Shown here: piece by piece, positions 1-7,179 of the stretch
Layout of the letters: the number at the start of each line of letters is the position of its first letter
How positions within the stretch are numbered: the first letter of the stretch is position 1
Assembly (NCBI GenBank): GCA_964342805.1
Contig: CAYFHQ010000007.1
Span: forward strand, 1 to 64,000
From: CAYFHQ01 sp964342805
GTDB lineage: Bacteria > Bacillota > Clostridia > Peptostreptococcales > Acidaminobacteraceae
Reading direction: 5' to 3'
Length of the DNA stretch: 64,000 nucleotides
Notes under the pieces: model-generated
Seen by the model: only the letters and a program-made list of their open reading frames with translations
Database searches by the model: none
What the model was told of the DNA's origin: nothing
Made by a program: the position numbers and the translations under genes

Positions 1-162
1 ATTATTAACGATTCTTGCATCTCTTGTGGCGCTTGTGAACCAGAATGTCCAGTTAGCTGCATCACTGCAGGCGACAGCATCTACGTAATCGACGAAGCAG
101 CTTGCATCGACTGTGGCGCTTGTGCGAACGTATGTCCAGTGGACTCTCCACAGCCTAAGTAA
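1..162 (+). CDS. 2[4Fe-4S] ferredoxin, C-terminal part (cut by window edge)
   Basis: Open from the first base to a TAA at 160-162, encoding the last 53 residues of a small ferredoxin. Two cluster-binding motifs are visible, CISCGACEPECP and CIDCGACANVCP, both with the CxxCxxCxxxCP spacing of clostridial 8Fe ferredoxins, so the protein would carry low-potential electrons between oxidoreductases in the cytoplasm. Clostridial ferredoxins are about 55 residues, so only the start codon and perhaps one or two residues are missing. A strong hairpin terminator follows at once, so this is the end of its transcript. The two halves are similar to each other, as is normal for the family. Identification is secure; the partner enzyme is unknown. 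Confidence 0.95.
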   Translation: MINDSCISCGACEPECPVSCITAGDSIYVIDEAACIDCGACANVCPVDSPQPK

Positions 163-183
163 GCAAATTCTTACATAGCAAAT

Positions 184-218
184 AAAACCCGCATTCCTTT
201 GGGAATAGCGGGTTTTTT
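184..218 (+). terminator. Rho-independent terminator of the ferredoxin gene
   Basis: AAACCCGC-ATTCC pairs with GGAAT-AGCGGGTTT around a short TTTG loop, followed by a T run, 22 bases after the ferredoxin stop. Confidence 0.9.
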
Positions 219-222
219 GTTT

Positions 223-275
223 GTATTGGTTTATTGCATTGGTTTGTCGTATTGGTTTACTCGTATCGGTTTCTT
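223..275. repeat. Short degenerate tandem repeat (ATTGGTTT core)
   Basis: Four copies of an ATTGGTTT-like core (the last is ATCGGTTT) recur every 13-15 bases between the ferredoxin terminator and the 3' end of the MarR gene. It is imperfect and short. No function can be assigned. Confidence 0.5.
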
Positions 276-300
276 AAGGACAGGCTGTCCAGGCTGACTG

Positions 301-759
301 CTATTCTGCCGAATTGGGATCATACTTGTCGACGGTTGTTTGGTTGAGCTTGCTCAAAAACTTCAGAACCGCCTTTTGTTCATTGATGGTCATGTCTTTG
401 AGGACAAGGCCAATGGTGTCCTTGAACTGGGCTTTCACTTTTGTAGCCACGCCGTGGCCTTCATCGGTAAGTTTCAGTAGAAAGACCCTTCGATCCTTTT
501 CAGATCGATTTTTTGTCATCCAACCGGCATTGGTCAGTCGGGTTAAAGACGTCGAGATCAACCCCCGATCCATCTCCACGGACTTGATCAAGTCCAGCAT
601 ACTAATTTCCCCCTCAAGGAGTTCCATCAGCACCAAAATTTCAGACAGGGTGTATTTGTCATTTTTCCCATTTAATTTGAAGCCACTCTTGTCGGCAGCT
701 ACCAACTTCTTTAAAAGCGTCTCCAACAAGTTGTTGATTTCGCTGTATAAGTTTGCCAT
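301..759 (-). CDS. MarR-family transcriptional regulator
   Basis: A 152-residue winged-helix DNA-binding protein. The central region has the MarR pattern: helix-turn-helix around residues 50-80 (DLIKSVEMDRGLISTSLTRL), then the wing with the hallmark basic motif EKDRRVFLLKLTDEG near residues 87-101. Flanking helices would form the dimer interface. MarR proteins usually repress their own gene or a neighbour and release DNA on binding a small ligand. The start is ATG at 759, preceded by GAGG at suitable spacing and by a sigma-A promoter at 807-835. It stands alone: the ferredoxin gene is convergent and rex is separated by about 400 bases, so the regulated target and the ligand cannot be told. 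Family assignment is firm. Confidence 0.85.
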   Translation of the reverse strand: MANLYSEINNLLETLLKKLVAADKSGFKLNGKNDKYTLSEILVLMELLEGEISMLDLIKSVEMDRGLISTSLTRLTNAGWMTKNRSEKDRRVFLLKLTDEGHGVATKVKAQFKDTIGLVLKDMTINEQKAVLKFLSKLNQTTVDKYDPNSAE

Positions 760-806
760 TGGGTTCCTCAGATCTCCACTTTCAATTGAGAATGTATATC
801 GGACTC

Positions 807-835
807 ATTATAACACAGGGATGTTTTTCCTGCAA
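807..835 (-). promoter_or_regulatory. Sigma-A promoter of the marR-like gene
   Basis: On the minus strand TTGCAG and TATAAT are separated by 17 bases, about 50 bases upstream of the MarR start codon. Confidence 0.7.
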
Positions 836-839
836 AACC

Positions 840-1090
840 AAGGATTTTTTCCGGTTCGACAAAAAGCGACATTATTCCTCTTGATTTAGCTGAACCACTT
901 GATATACTGAACTTGCAAAGATATAGCCCACCCGTTCATACACATATGAAAGAAGCCCACCCTACCCGTGTAGAGGTGGCTTTTTTCGTTTATAAACATC
1001 CAAGCTTATGATAAATTACAAATTTTCTTTCTAGAGTTTGCACCGTCGGAAAAGAGCAGACACAAGAATCGTCTATCAAAAACGGATAAC
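840..1090. other. Intergenic region with possible short transcript
   Basis: No convincing gene. On the plus strand a TTGATA / 17 bases / TATAGC pair (about 900-928) is followed at about 951-987 by an imperfect hairpin (AAGCCCACC against GGTGGCTT) and a T run. This could be a promoter-terminator pair for an RNA of about 50 bases, or simply decayed sequence. The rest shows nothing recognisable. Confidence 0.25.
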
Positions 1091-1134
1091 AAAAAAAAAC
1101 GATGGATGATAGTCACCTATTATATCCATCGTTT
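1091..1134 (-). terminator. Terminator of rex
   Basis: On the minus strand AAACGATGGAT pairs with ATCCATCGTTT and is followed by a run of ten T, 22 bases after the rex stop. Confidence 0.9.
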
Positions 1135-1155
1135 CTTCATTCTATGTAATTCGAC

Positions 1156-1785
1156 TTACTCTCTTTCCTTCAGGAAGTAAGACAGGGTCAGCAGGTTGTC
1201 GATCAAGTGGACATTTTCCACAACAACACCCTCTGGTACCTTCAAATCAATAGGTGCAAAGTTCCAAATGGAACGGACGCCTGCATTTACAAGACCTTCG
1301 GCAACCTCTTGGGCTCCAGAACGACTGGTACAGATGTACGCAATGTCCACACCTTCTTTTTCGATATAGCGTTCCAGCGTGTCCATATCCATGACCTCAA
1401 TGCCATTGATCATGAGACCCACCACCTTGGGGTTAATATCAAAGATCCCCTTGAGCTGGAAGCCAAATCGACCAAAACTCGAATAATTCGCCAGTGCCTG
1501 TCCTAGGTTACCTGCACCGATGATAATCGTATTATATGTACGATCCAGTCCGAGGATTTTCCCAATCTCCCGGTATAAGTCCTCTACATTATAGCCATAG
1601 CCTTGCTGGCCAAATCCACCAAAATTATTGAGGTCCTGACGGATTTGTGAGGCCGTAAAGCCAATGATCTCGCTGAGTTCCTTGGACGATATCCGTTTCA
1701 CATCTTTATCCAAAAGTTCTCGCAAGTATCTGTGATACTTCGGTAGCCGTCTGATAACAGCCATGGAAATTTTATTGTTCGCCAT
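1156..1785 (-). CDS. rex: Redox-sensing transcriptional repressor Rex
   Basis: A 209-residue homodimeric repressor that senses the NADH/NAD+ ratio. The N-terminal winged helix (about residues 1-75) has the conserved ISSKELSEIIG and ASQIRQDLNNFG segments. The C-terminal Rossmann domain has the nucleotide-binding loop IIIGAGNLGQAL. High NADH releases Rex from operators upstream of fermentation and hydrogen genes. The frame can be extended to a TTG at 1800, but the ATG at 1785 is preferred because GGAG lies nine bases upstream and Rex proteins begin close to this point. It is monocistronic, with its own promoter and terminator, and divergent from the ABC-F gene. In B. subtilis rex (ydiH) also sits near ydiF and gcp, so the neighbourhood is ancestral. 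Confidence 0.95.
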   Translation of the reverse strand: MANNKISMAVIRRLPKYHRYLRELLDKDVKRISSKELSEIIGFTASQIRQDLNNFGGFGQQGYGYNVEDLYREIGKILGLDRTYNTIIIGAGNLGQALANYSSFGRFGFQLKGIFDINPKVVGLMINGIEVMDMDTLERYIEKEGVDIAYICTSRSGAQEVAEGLVNAGVRSIWNFAPIDLKVPEGVVVENVHLIDNLLTLSYFLKERE

Positions 1786-1822
1786 TTTTATCAACTCCAA
1801 ACCCCCTAGAATTCTACCTAAA

Positions 1823-1852
1823 ATTATAGCACCCCAATTTCTACACTGTCAA
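1823..1852 (-). promoter_or_regulatory. Sigma-A promoter of rex
   Basis: Consensus TTGACA and TATAAT separated by 18 bases with an upstream TGC (extended -10), on the minus strand about 40 bases before the rex start. Confidence 0.8.
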
Positions 1853-1865
1853 ACCGCCGAAATAG

Positions 1866-1895
1866 TTGTTATTTCGTCACTGTATGCGATATGAT
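1866..1895 (+). promoter_or_regulatory. Likely sigma-A promoter of the ABC-F gene
   Basis: TTGTTA and TATGAT separated by 18 bases, about 32 bases before the TTG start of the ABC-F gene and divergent from the rex promoter. Confidence 0.5.
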
Positions 1896-1927
1896 AATAC
1901 CGGAATATACAGATTGGAGCGAAAGCC

Positions 1928-3835
1928 TTGATAGTTTTATCTTGTACAAATATTACAAAAACATTTGGGATTGATCCCATATTAACCAATATCAGTTTTG
2001 GACTCAACGCCGGTGACCGTGTCGGCTTGATCGGTCGAAATGGGGCTGGGAAGTCTACCCTGTTTAATATCTTGACCGGCAAGCTACACGCAGACAGTGG
2101 TGATATTTTTATTGCCAAAGACCACGCATTGGGCTACTTGGAGCAAGCACCTACATTCAATAGTACCGATACCCTCTATGACTTCTGTTTACCCGTCTTT
2201 CAGGAATTAATTGATCTGGAAAACAAAATGAGGGAAACGGAACATGTCATTGCTGAGGCAGGTGCCAATGTCAGCCAGAAAATGTTGGACGACTATGCCA
2301 CCATGCTGGAAGACTTTGAGGGAAGAAATGGCTATGGCTACCGAAGTGAGATCCGTGGCGTCCTCAAGGGACTGGGTTTTACAGACCAAAACATGGACCA
2401 GCCGGTTATGCAGTTTTCCGGTGGCCAAAAGTCCCGCGTCAACATTGCCAAACTCCTCCTTCGACAACCGGACGTCCTTCTTTTGGATGAACCCACCAAC
2501 CACCTGGACATTGACTCTATTAAATGGTTGGAACAATACCTGTCTTCTTACCCAGGCACCCTGGTCCTGATCACCCACGACCGTTACTTCCTAGACCAGG
2601 TGGTCAATCGGGTCTTTGAACTGGAAGGCCAAAAACTCCTGGCCCATACGGGTACCTATTCAGAATTTATGACCTTTAAAAGAGACCAGTATGACCAACA
2701 GCTACGGGCCTATGAAAAGCAGCAAAAGGAAATTGCCCGCCAAGAAGAGATGATCTCCCGCTTTAAACAACACGGAACAGAACTTCTGGCCAAAAGGGCC
2801 CGGAGCCGGGAAAAGCGTTTGGCCCAGGTAGACGTCATTGACCGCCCCACATGGCTTCAAGAGCGGACGAAAATTCGGCTGACCACCCAAGTACAGTCGG
2901 GTGAGGACATTTTGTTTGCCACAGACCTATCCAAGGCCTGGACAGACACACCTATCTTTGAACATGCTGACTTGAGCATATACCGCCATGACCGCATTGG
3001 TCTCATTGGACCCAACGGTGTGGGAAAAACAACCCTATTCCGAATTCTTCTGGACCAGGAAACCGCCAGTTCCGGCCAAATCAAATGGGGCCATAATGTC
3101 TTTCCTGGCTACTATGACCAGGAGCAAAGTAACCTGACAGACGACCTGACCCTTGTTGAGGAAATCAACGAGGCCAACCCCAAGCTGTCGGTCCCAGAAA
3201 TCAGGGGCCTACTCGGTGCCTTCCTTTTCCGGGGGGACGACGTCTTTAAGACCATTGGTAACCTCAGTGGCGGTGAAAAGGGTCGTGTTTCCTTATTAAA
3301 ACTGATGTTGTCAAAATCCAACTTCTTGCTGATGGATGAGCCTACCAACCACTTGGACATCCCCTCTAAAGAAGCCTTGGAAGATGCGCTCCTGCATTAC
3401 GACGGCACCCTGATGGCGATTTCACACGACCGTTACTTCCTCAACAAGATCTGTTCTCGCATTTTTGAACTGACACCGGAAGGCATTGTCATTTATCATG
3501 GGAATTATGACTACTATCAGGAAAAGATCAAGGAAGCCCAACAAGCAGCCTCTGCCCCAGCCCAGGTCGAAATGACTAAAACCCGGCTCCGCGACAAGCG
3601 AAAGCAGGAAAAAGAAAAAGCAGCTGCCCTAAAAAAGCAAAAGCAATACTTGCAATCTCTAGAAACTGAGATCAGCGAAGTTGAAATGGAAATCGAATCC
3701 CTGGACGAGGAAATGTGTGACCCCGCAGTCTACTCGGACCCGGAAAAGTCCAAAAAAATCCACCAGGCCAAGGCTGAACTGGAGGATCGTCTCGCTCACC
3801 TTTATGAGGAATGGGAGGGGCATGCTGACACATAA
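1928..3835 (+). CDS. ABC-F family ATPase, YdiF-like
   Basis: A 635-residue soluble protein with two ABC ATPase domains and no membrane segment, which is the ABC-F plan; such proteins bind the ribosomal E site and relieve stalled or antibiotic-bound ribosomes. Walker A motifs are GRNGAGKST (about residues 36-44) and GPNGVGKTT in the second half. Signature motifs are FSGGQKSR and LSGGEKGR, and each domain has LLLDEPTNHLD or LLMDEPTNHLD followed by SHDRYFL. The region between the domains is the charged P-site linker, and the C-terminal 90 residues are a lysine/glutamate-rich coiled coil, as in B. subtilis YdiF. The start is TTG with GGAG eight bases upstream. Neighbouring rex and tsaD support the ydiF assignment. 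Whether it gives antibiotic resistance cannot be judged. Confidence 0.9.
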   Translation: MIVLSCTNITKTFGIDPILTNISFGLNAGDRVGLIGRNGAGKSTLFNILTGKLHADSGDIFIAKDHALGYLEQAPTFNSTDTLYDFCLPVFQELIDLENKMRETEHVIAEAGANVSQKMLDDYATMLEDFEGRNGYGYRSEIRGVLKGLGFTDQNMDQPVMQFSGGQKSRVNIAKLLLRQPDVLLLDEPTNHLDIDSIKWLEQYLSSYPGTLVLITHDRYFLDQVVNRVFELEGQKLLAHTGTYSEFMTFKRDQYDQQLRAYEKQQKEIARQEEMISRFKQHGTELLAKRARSREKRLAQVDVIDRPTWLQERTKIRLTTQVQSGEDILFATDLSKAWTDTPIFEHADLSIYRHDRIGLIGPNGVGKTTLFRILLDQETASSGQIKWGHNVFPGYYDQEQSNLTDDLTLVEEINEANPKLSVPEIRGLLGAFLFRGDDVFKTIGNLSGGEKGRVSLLKLMLSKSNFLLMDEPTNHLDIPSKEALEDALLHYDGTLMAISHDRYFLNKICSRIFELTPEGIVIYHGNYDYYQEKIKEAQQAASAPAQVEMTKTRLRDKRKQEKEKAAALKKQKQYLQSLETEISEVEMEIESLDEEMCDPAVYSDPEKSKKIHQAKAELEDRLAHLYEEWEGHADT

Positions 3836-3842
3836 TTGTCGC

Positions 3843-3870
3843 TGGACTTCTTGACCCAGTGGGCTATAAT
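3843..3870 (+). promoter_or_regulatory. Sigma-A promoter of acpP
   Basis: TGGACT and TATAAT separated by 16 bases, about 45 bases before the acpP start, just after the ABC-F stop. Confidence 0.6.
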
Positions 3871-3915
3871 GAAAACAGAGTACTATTATGAACAAGACAT
3901 TTGGGAGGAATCACC

Positions 3916-4143
3916 ATGTTCGAGAAAATCAAAGCGATTATTGAAAAACAACTGGGCATCGACGATCCAGACCGCATTTCAATGGAGTCCACCATTGCTG
4001 ACGATCTGAATGCCGATTCCCTAGATGCTGTAGAGATTATCATGTCCATCGAAGACGAGTTTGACATTGAAATTCCTGATGATATTGCCGAAGGCTTTAG
4101 AACCATCCAGGATATTATGGACTATATTGAAACCACACGATAG
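3916..4143 (+). CDS. acpP: Acyl carrier protein (fatty-acid type)
   Basis: A 75-residue acidic four-helix carrier. The phosphopantetheine attachment serine lies in the canonical motif DLNADSLDAVEI, followed by the acidic helix EDEFDIEIPDD. It would carry acyl chains during fatty-acid synthesis. The ATG at 3916 follows TTGGGAGGAATCACC, an excellent ribosome binding site. It has its own promoter and terminator and is not beside any fab gene, which is unusual: in many Firmicutes acpP lies with plsX-fabD-fabG or before rnc. It is distinct from the second carrier protein at 41099-41344, whose motif and context differ. Housekeeping function is likely; a specialised role cannot be excluded. Confidence 0.92.
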   Translation: MFEKIKAIIEKQLGIDDPDRISMESTIADDLNADSLDAVEIIMSIEDEFDIEIPDDIAEGFRTIQDIMDYIETTR

Positions 4144-4150
4144 ACAAACC

Positions 4151-4195
4151 AAAGGACTTTGATTTCAGCAATTGCTGGATTCAAAGTCCTTTTTT
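4151..4195 (+). terminator. Terminator of acpP
   Basis: Long hairpin, AAAGGACTTTGA with TTCAAAGTCCTTT and an inner TCAGCAATTGCTGG arm, ending in a T run. Confidence 0.92.
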
Positions 4196-4206
4196 AACGT
4201 CTCAAT

Positions 4207-4437
4207 TTGTCCACAGTTTTTTTCCTTATTCCTTACACATAATCCACAAGTCAATATTATGTAACCTTCTTTTTTCCAGTTCCACCTGTTAAACTTCCAT
4301 TCATACGCATGAATTTCCATGCCGTTTTTGCATTAGTCACAGCTTTTTCCACTTACACACATGGTTATCCACAGTGCAATCTTTGATTTTCACCAATTTC
4401 CATGGAGTAATCCACATTATCCACAGAATTATGCACA
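4207..4437 (+). other. DnaA-box cluster
   Basis: Three perfect TTATNCACA DnaA boxes lie at 4365-4373, 4417-4425 and 4429-4437, all on the plus strand. Single-mismatch boxes in the same orientation lie at 4207-4215 (TTGTCCACA), 4240-4248 and 4408-4416 (TAATCCACA), 4333-4341 (TTAGTCACA) and 4353-4361 (TTACACACA). The sequence contains no gene. dnaA, dnaN and rpmH are not nearby, so this is more likely an origin-distal DnaA-titration or replication-control site than oriC. B. subtilis has comparable clusters outside oriC; from memory one is in the same gcp-ydiF interval. Confidence 0.75.
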
Positions 4438-4640
4438 GAATACGATAAGAATTCTGACATTTCATATTTCCACACAACGGTTTACATAACACCATTTTTC
4501 TTTAAACACTATTGACTTTTTGTAAGCCCATTTTTTTACCTGGTTCTCATAACTAGATCTACTTTTTTAATGGACAAAATGCCTTTTTTCTCTCAACCTT
4601 TTGTCCTAGTTCTCCTTTATTTGACCTAGAATGACAATGG
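4438..4640. other. AT-rich flank of the DnaA-box cluster
   Basis: No gene. The sequence is rich in T tracts (for example around 4495-4530 and 4560-4620) and could be easily unwound, but I see no defined repeats that would mark it as a DNA-unwinding element. Confidence 0.35.
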
Positions 4641-4685
4641 ACTGGCCTGGTCTTCCAATACAGGTTTGTCAGACTGCTCATGCAC

Positions 4686-4727
4686 AAAAAAACTCCTGCA
4701 GACCACAAAAGGGTCCCACAGGAGTTT
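4686..4727 (-). terminator. Terminator of the tsaEBD operon
   Basis: On the minus strand AAAACTCCTG pairs with CAGGAGTTTT, with an inner GGGACC/GGTC arm and a T run, 37 bases after the tsaD stop. Confidence 0.85.
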
Positions 4728-4763
4728 TATTCTTATTGGCCTTACAAGTCCCTCACGTGGACC

Positions 4764-5807
4764 TTACTGGTCTTGGCCTAAAAAAGGGCGCATGCCCAGT
4801 TTCAATGACGGCACAGCATTCAGGTCAAGGCCACCACGTATCCCTTTCAGGTACTCATAATAGCCTGCACACCCAATCATGGCTGCATTGTCTGTACAGA
4901 GGGCCAGGGAAGGTGAATAATAGGACAATCCCTTCTTGTCCGCCTCTTGCTGGAGTCTTTCCCGTAGGGCAGAGTTGGCCGCAACACCACCAGCCACAAC
5001 AATCTTGTCGGTCTGGGTCTGCTTGACAGCTAAAAGGGTTTTCTCGGCTAAAACATCCACCACTGCCGCCTGGAAGCTTGCTGCCACGTCGGCTGGTACA
5101 ACTTCAACCTGCTTCATCTTCTGCTGGTTGATATAGTTGAGAACCGCTGACTTGATTCCACTAAAGGAAAAGTCCAAACTCCCCTTTTCCAACCGAACCC
5201 GTGGGAAGGTAATGGCGTCAGCCTTGCCTGTCTTTGCCAGGCGGTCGATCTTTGGACCTCCTGGATACCCAAGACCTAGGGTTCTGGCCACCTTGTCATA
5301 GGCTTCTCCAGCTGCGTCGTCCCGGGTTTTGCCTAAAATATCATAGTCCCCATAATCCTTGACGTGGACCAAGTGGGTATGCCCCCCTGACACCACCAAA
5401 CAAACAAAGGGTGGTTCCAGGTCAGGATGTTGAATGAAGTTGGCACAGATATGGCCTTCAATGTGGTTGACCGGCACCAGGGGCTTGCCTGTGGTATAGG
5501 CAATGGACTTGGCAGCGGAAACGCCTACCAAAAGGGCCCCAACCAGACCGGGTCCATAGGTCACAGCAACCATGTCCAGGTCATCAAAGGTCTTGCCTGC
5601 TTCTACCAAGGCTTGGTCAATAATTGGAGAGATCTTCTTTACATGATTACGAGAGGCGATTTCTGGAACCACCCCTCCGTAATTTTCGTGAATATCAATT
5701 TGTGAATATACAACATTGGACAAGACCGTCCGCCCGTTTTCAAGCACAGCTGCCGCTGTCTCGTCACAACTGGTCTCTATGGCCAATGTCAAAAGTGGTT
5801 TAGACAT
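4764..5807 (-). CDS. tsaD: tRNA N6-threonylcarbamoyladenosine (t6A37) transferase TsaD
   Basis: Catalytic subunit that transfers the threonylcarbamoyl group onto A37 of tRNAs reading ANN codons. The 347-residue protein has the ASKHA fold. AIETSCDET opens the protein, NHIEGH supplies the two metal-binding histidines, and VSGGHTHLV, GEAYDKVARTLGLGYPGG and VAGGVAANSALR are diagnostic. Two adjacent ATG codons (5810, 5807) are possible; the second gives better spacing from AGGTG. It is the last gene of the unit that starts at tsaE, following the Yip1-like gene by 66 bases. Its partners TsaB and TsaE are encoded upstream; TsaC/YwlC is not in the window. Essential in most bacteria. Confidence 0.96.
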   Translation of the reverse strand: MSKPLLTLAIETSCDETAAAVLENGRTVLSNVVYSQIDIHENYGGVVPEIASRNHVKKISPIIDQALVEAGKTFDDLDMVAVTYGPGLVGALLVGVSAAKSIAYTTGKPLVPVNHIEGHICANFIQHPDLEPPFVCLVVSGGHTHLVHVKDYGDYDILGKTRDDAAGEAYDKVARTLGLGYPGGPKIDRLAKTGKADAITFPRVRLEKGSLDFSFSGIKSAVLNYINQQKMKQVEVVPADVAASFQAAVVDVLAEKTLLAVKQTQTDKIVVAGGVAANSALRERLQQEADKKGLSYYSPSLALCTDNAAMIGCAGYYEYLKGIRGGLDLNAVPSLKLGMRPFLGQDQ

Positions 5808-5873
5808 CATACACCTGCTTTGCATGGATTTTTACAATGCATTTATTATACAGGCTTGTCCGTCGATTTGCAA

Positions 5874-6626
5874 TTATCCCACCATCATCAAGGGTACAAC
5901 AGCAAATGCCACAGCGATCAACCATGGGACTAGAACCGCAGTCACTGCCTTGCCTGTGCTGAACTTGTGGATAGCCTTAAAACCGATAACGGAAACTGCC
6001 AGGTACCAAAGGACAAATAAGTCCAGTTGCGTCAGCAGGCTAAAGAGGACAGGTGAATCTGTCACAGACACAAATATACCTGGGGAGAATGAAATCGCAG
6101 CGTCATTGGTAATCAGGACCATGATCATGCGGATGAACTGGCCACCCATAACAATCATAGTCGAATAGAGCACGACGCCGAATGACTGGCTCATTTTACC
6201 CTTGCCGTCCATGATCGACGATATACCATGGGCGAAAAGCGCCTTCACTACCGGTGCCAGCACCAGGGCAATGGCACCAAAGATAACACCGAAGGTAATA
6301 CCCATGCCCATGGCGGCTTCCATTTGGTCGGCAGTAATCTGCTGACCCTGGGCCTGGAACTGCATGTTGATTTGCTCCTGCATTTGTACTCTCATGGCCC
6401 CCATTTGTGGCACAAGGATCACAACAGCTAAAACTGCAATTAGGAGCAGGGCGGGTACAATCATCGGTTTTTTACCAATATCCTCAAATACTTCTGTTGG
6501 AGACACAAAGATTTTGATCAGACGCTGAACAAATCCAATCTCCGCTTCTGGTTTTTTTGGTACTTCTTGTTCCAGGATGTCCTGGATACTTTCTTCTGCT
6601 TGTTGTTTGTTGTCGTTACTTTCCAT
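5874..6626 (-). CDS. Yip1-domain integral membrane protein
   Basis: A 250-residue protein with an acidic, charged N-terminus (about 30 residues, no signal peptide) and about five hydrophobic segments, near residues 55-73, 107-130, 150-172, 190-215 and 225-248. The segment FVSPTEVFEDIGKKP just before the first membrane helix is typical of the bacterial Yip1/YIPF-like family, whose function is unknown. It sits inside the t6A operon between rimI and tsaD, but nothing in its sequence links it to tRNA modification. A hairpin with a short T tail lies only 20 bases upstream of its start, so its expression may be reduced relative to tsaE-tsaB-rimI. Family assignment is by hydrophobicity pattern and the pre-helix motif. 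Confidence 0.7.
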   Translation of the reverse strand: MESNDNKQQAEESIQDILEQEVPKKPEAEIGFVQRLIKIFVSPTEVFEDIGKKPMIVPALLLIAVLAVVILVPQMGAMRVQMQEQINMQFQAQGQQITADQMEAAMGMGITFGVIFGAIALVLAPVVKALFAHGISSIMDGKGKMSQSFGVVLYSTMIVMGGQFIRMIMVLITNDAAISFSPGIFVSVTDSPVLFSLLTQLDLFVLWYLAVSVIGFKAIHKFSTGKAVTAVLVPWLIAVAFAVVPLMMVG

Positions 6627-6645
6627 TTGAAACCTCCTCGATTAC

Positions 6646-6692
6646 AAAAGCCCCCAAAAACGAACTCGTGTAATGGTTCGCCATCGGGGGCT
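6646..6692 (-). terminator. Hairpin terminator or attenuator between rimI and the Yip1 gene
   Basis: On the minus strand AGCCCCC pairs with GGGGGCT, with an inner CGAAC/GTTCG arm and only a TTTT tail. It lies 20 bases upstream of the Yip1-like start, leaving no room for a promoter between them. It therefore either terminates partially or serves as a structured leader. Confidence 0.7.
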
Positions 6693-6733
6693 CAATTCCT
6701 ATTAAGAAAGTATTAAAGAAAGCTGAATGTTGT

Positions 6734-7177
6734 CTAAAGGTCCATCCACATGATCACAGCGTCTTCCTTGGGAGACTCATAATAGTTTTTCCGCAGGCCA
6801 ATATCCTTGAAGCCAAAACCGCCATAAAGGGCCCTGGCAGCCACATTGGACTCCCTTACTTCCAGGGTTGATCGGAGGGCTCCCAGACACTTGGCCTCTT
6901 GAAGCATGGCCTCAACCAAAACCTTGCCATACCCCTTTCGCCGCGTGTCTGGGGACACGGCAATATTGGTGATATGGGCTTCGTCCACAACCAACCAAAA
7001 ACCACCGTAGGCCACCAGATCTTCCCCTTCAAACCCAACCACATAGTGGGCCAGTGCATTGGTTTCTGTCTCCTGGATAAAGGATTCACGGCTCCATGGG
7101 GTGGAAAAACACTTCTTTTCCAGTTCGAAGACTGCGTCCAAATGGTCAGAGGTCATTTTTTCTACTCGAAGGGCCAT
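6734..7177 (-). CDS. rimI: Ribosomal-protein-alanine N-acetyltransferase RimI
   Basis: A 147-residue GNAT acetyltransferase predicted to acetylate the N-terminal alanine of ribosomal protein S18. The acetyl-CoA loop is visible as ITNIAVSPDTRRKGYGKVL (RxxGYG motif), and the C-terminal IGLRKNYYESPKEDAVIMWMDL is characteristic of RimI. The gene starts at an ATG two bases after the tsaB stop with AAAGGAG upstream, so it is translationally linked. The tsaE-tsaB-rimI-tsaD order is conserved in Firmicutes (ydiB-ydiC-ydiD-ydiE in B. subtilis). Whether the true substrate in this organism is S18 is inference. Confidence 0.92.
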   Translation of the reverse strand: MALRVEKMTSDHLDAVFELEKKCFSTPWSRESFIQETETNALAHYVVGFEGEDLVAYGGFWLVVDEAHITNIAVSPDTRRKGYGKVLVEAMLQEAKCLGALRSTLEVRESNVAARALYGGFGFKDIGLRKNYYESPKEDAVIMWMDL

Positions 7178-7179
7178 GG

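Noticed and set aside
314..889. Plus-strand ORF of 191 codons opposite the MarR gene
   Set aside because: It is the antisense of a clear MarR gene, has no ribosome binding site and no recognisable motif.
1928..3835. Antibiotic-resistance ABC-F (ARE) gene
   Set aside because: Neighbouring rex/tsaD order and the C-terminal coiled coil point to the housekeeping YdiF type.
4207..4640. Chromosomal origin oriC at the DnaA-box cluster
   Set aside because: dnaA, dnaN, rpmH, gyrB or parAB are not near, and B. subtilis has non-origin clusters. It is reported as a cluster only.
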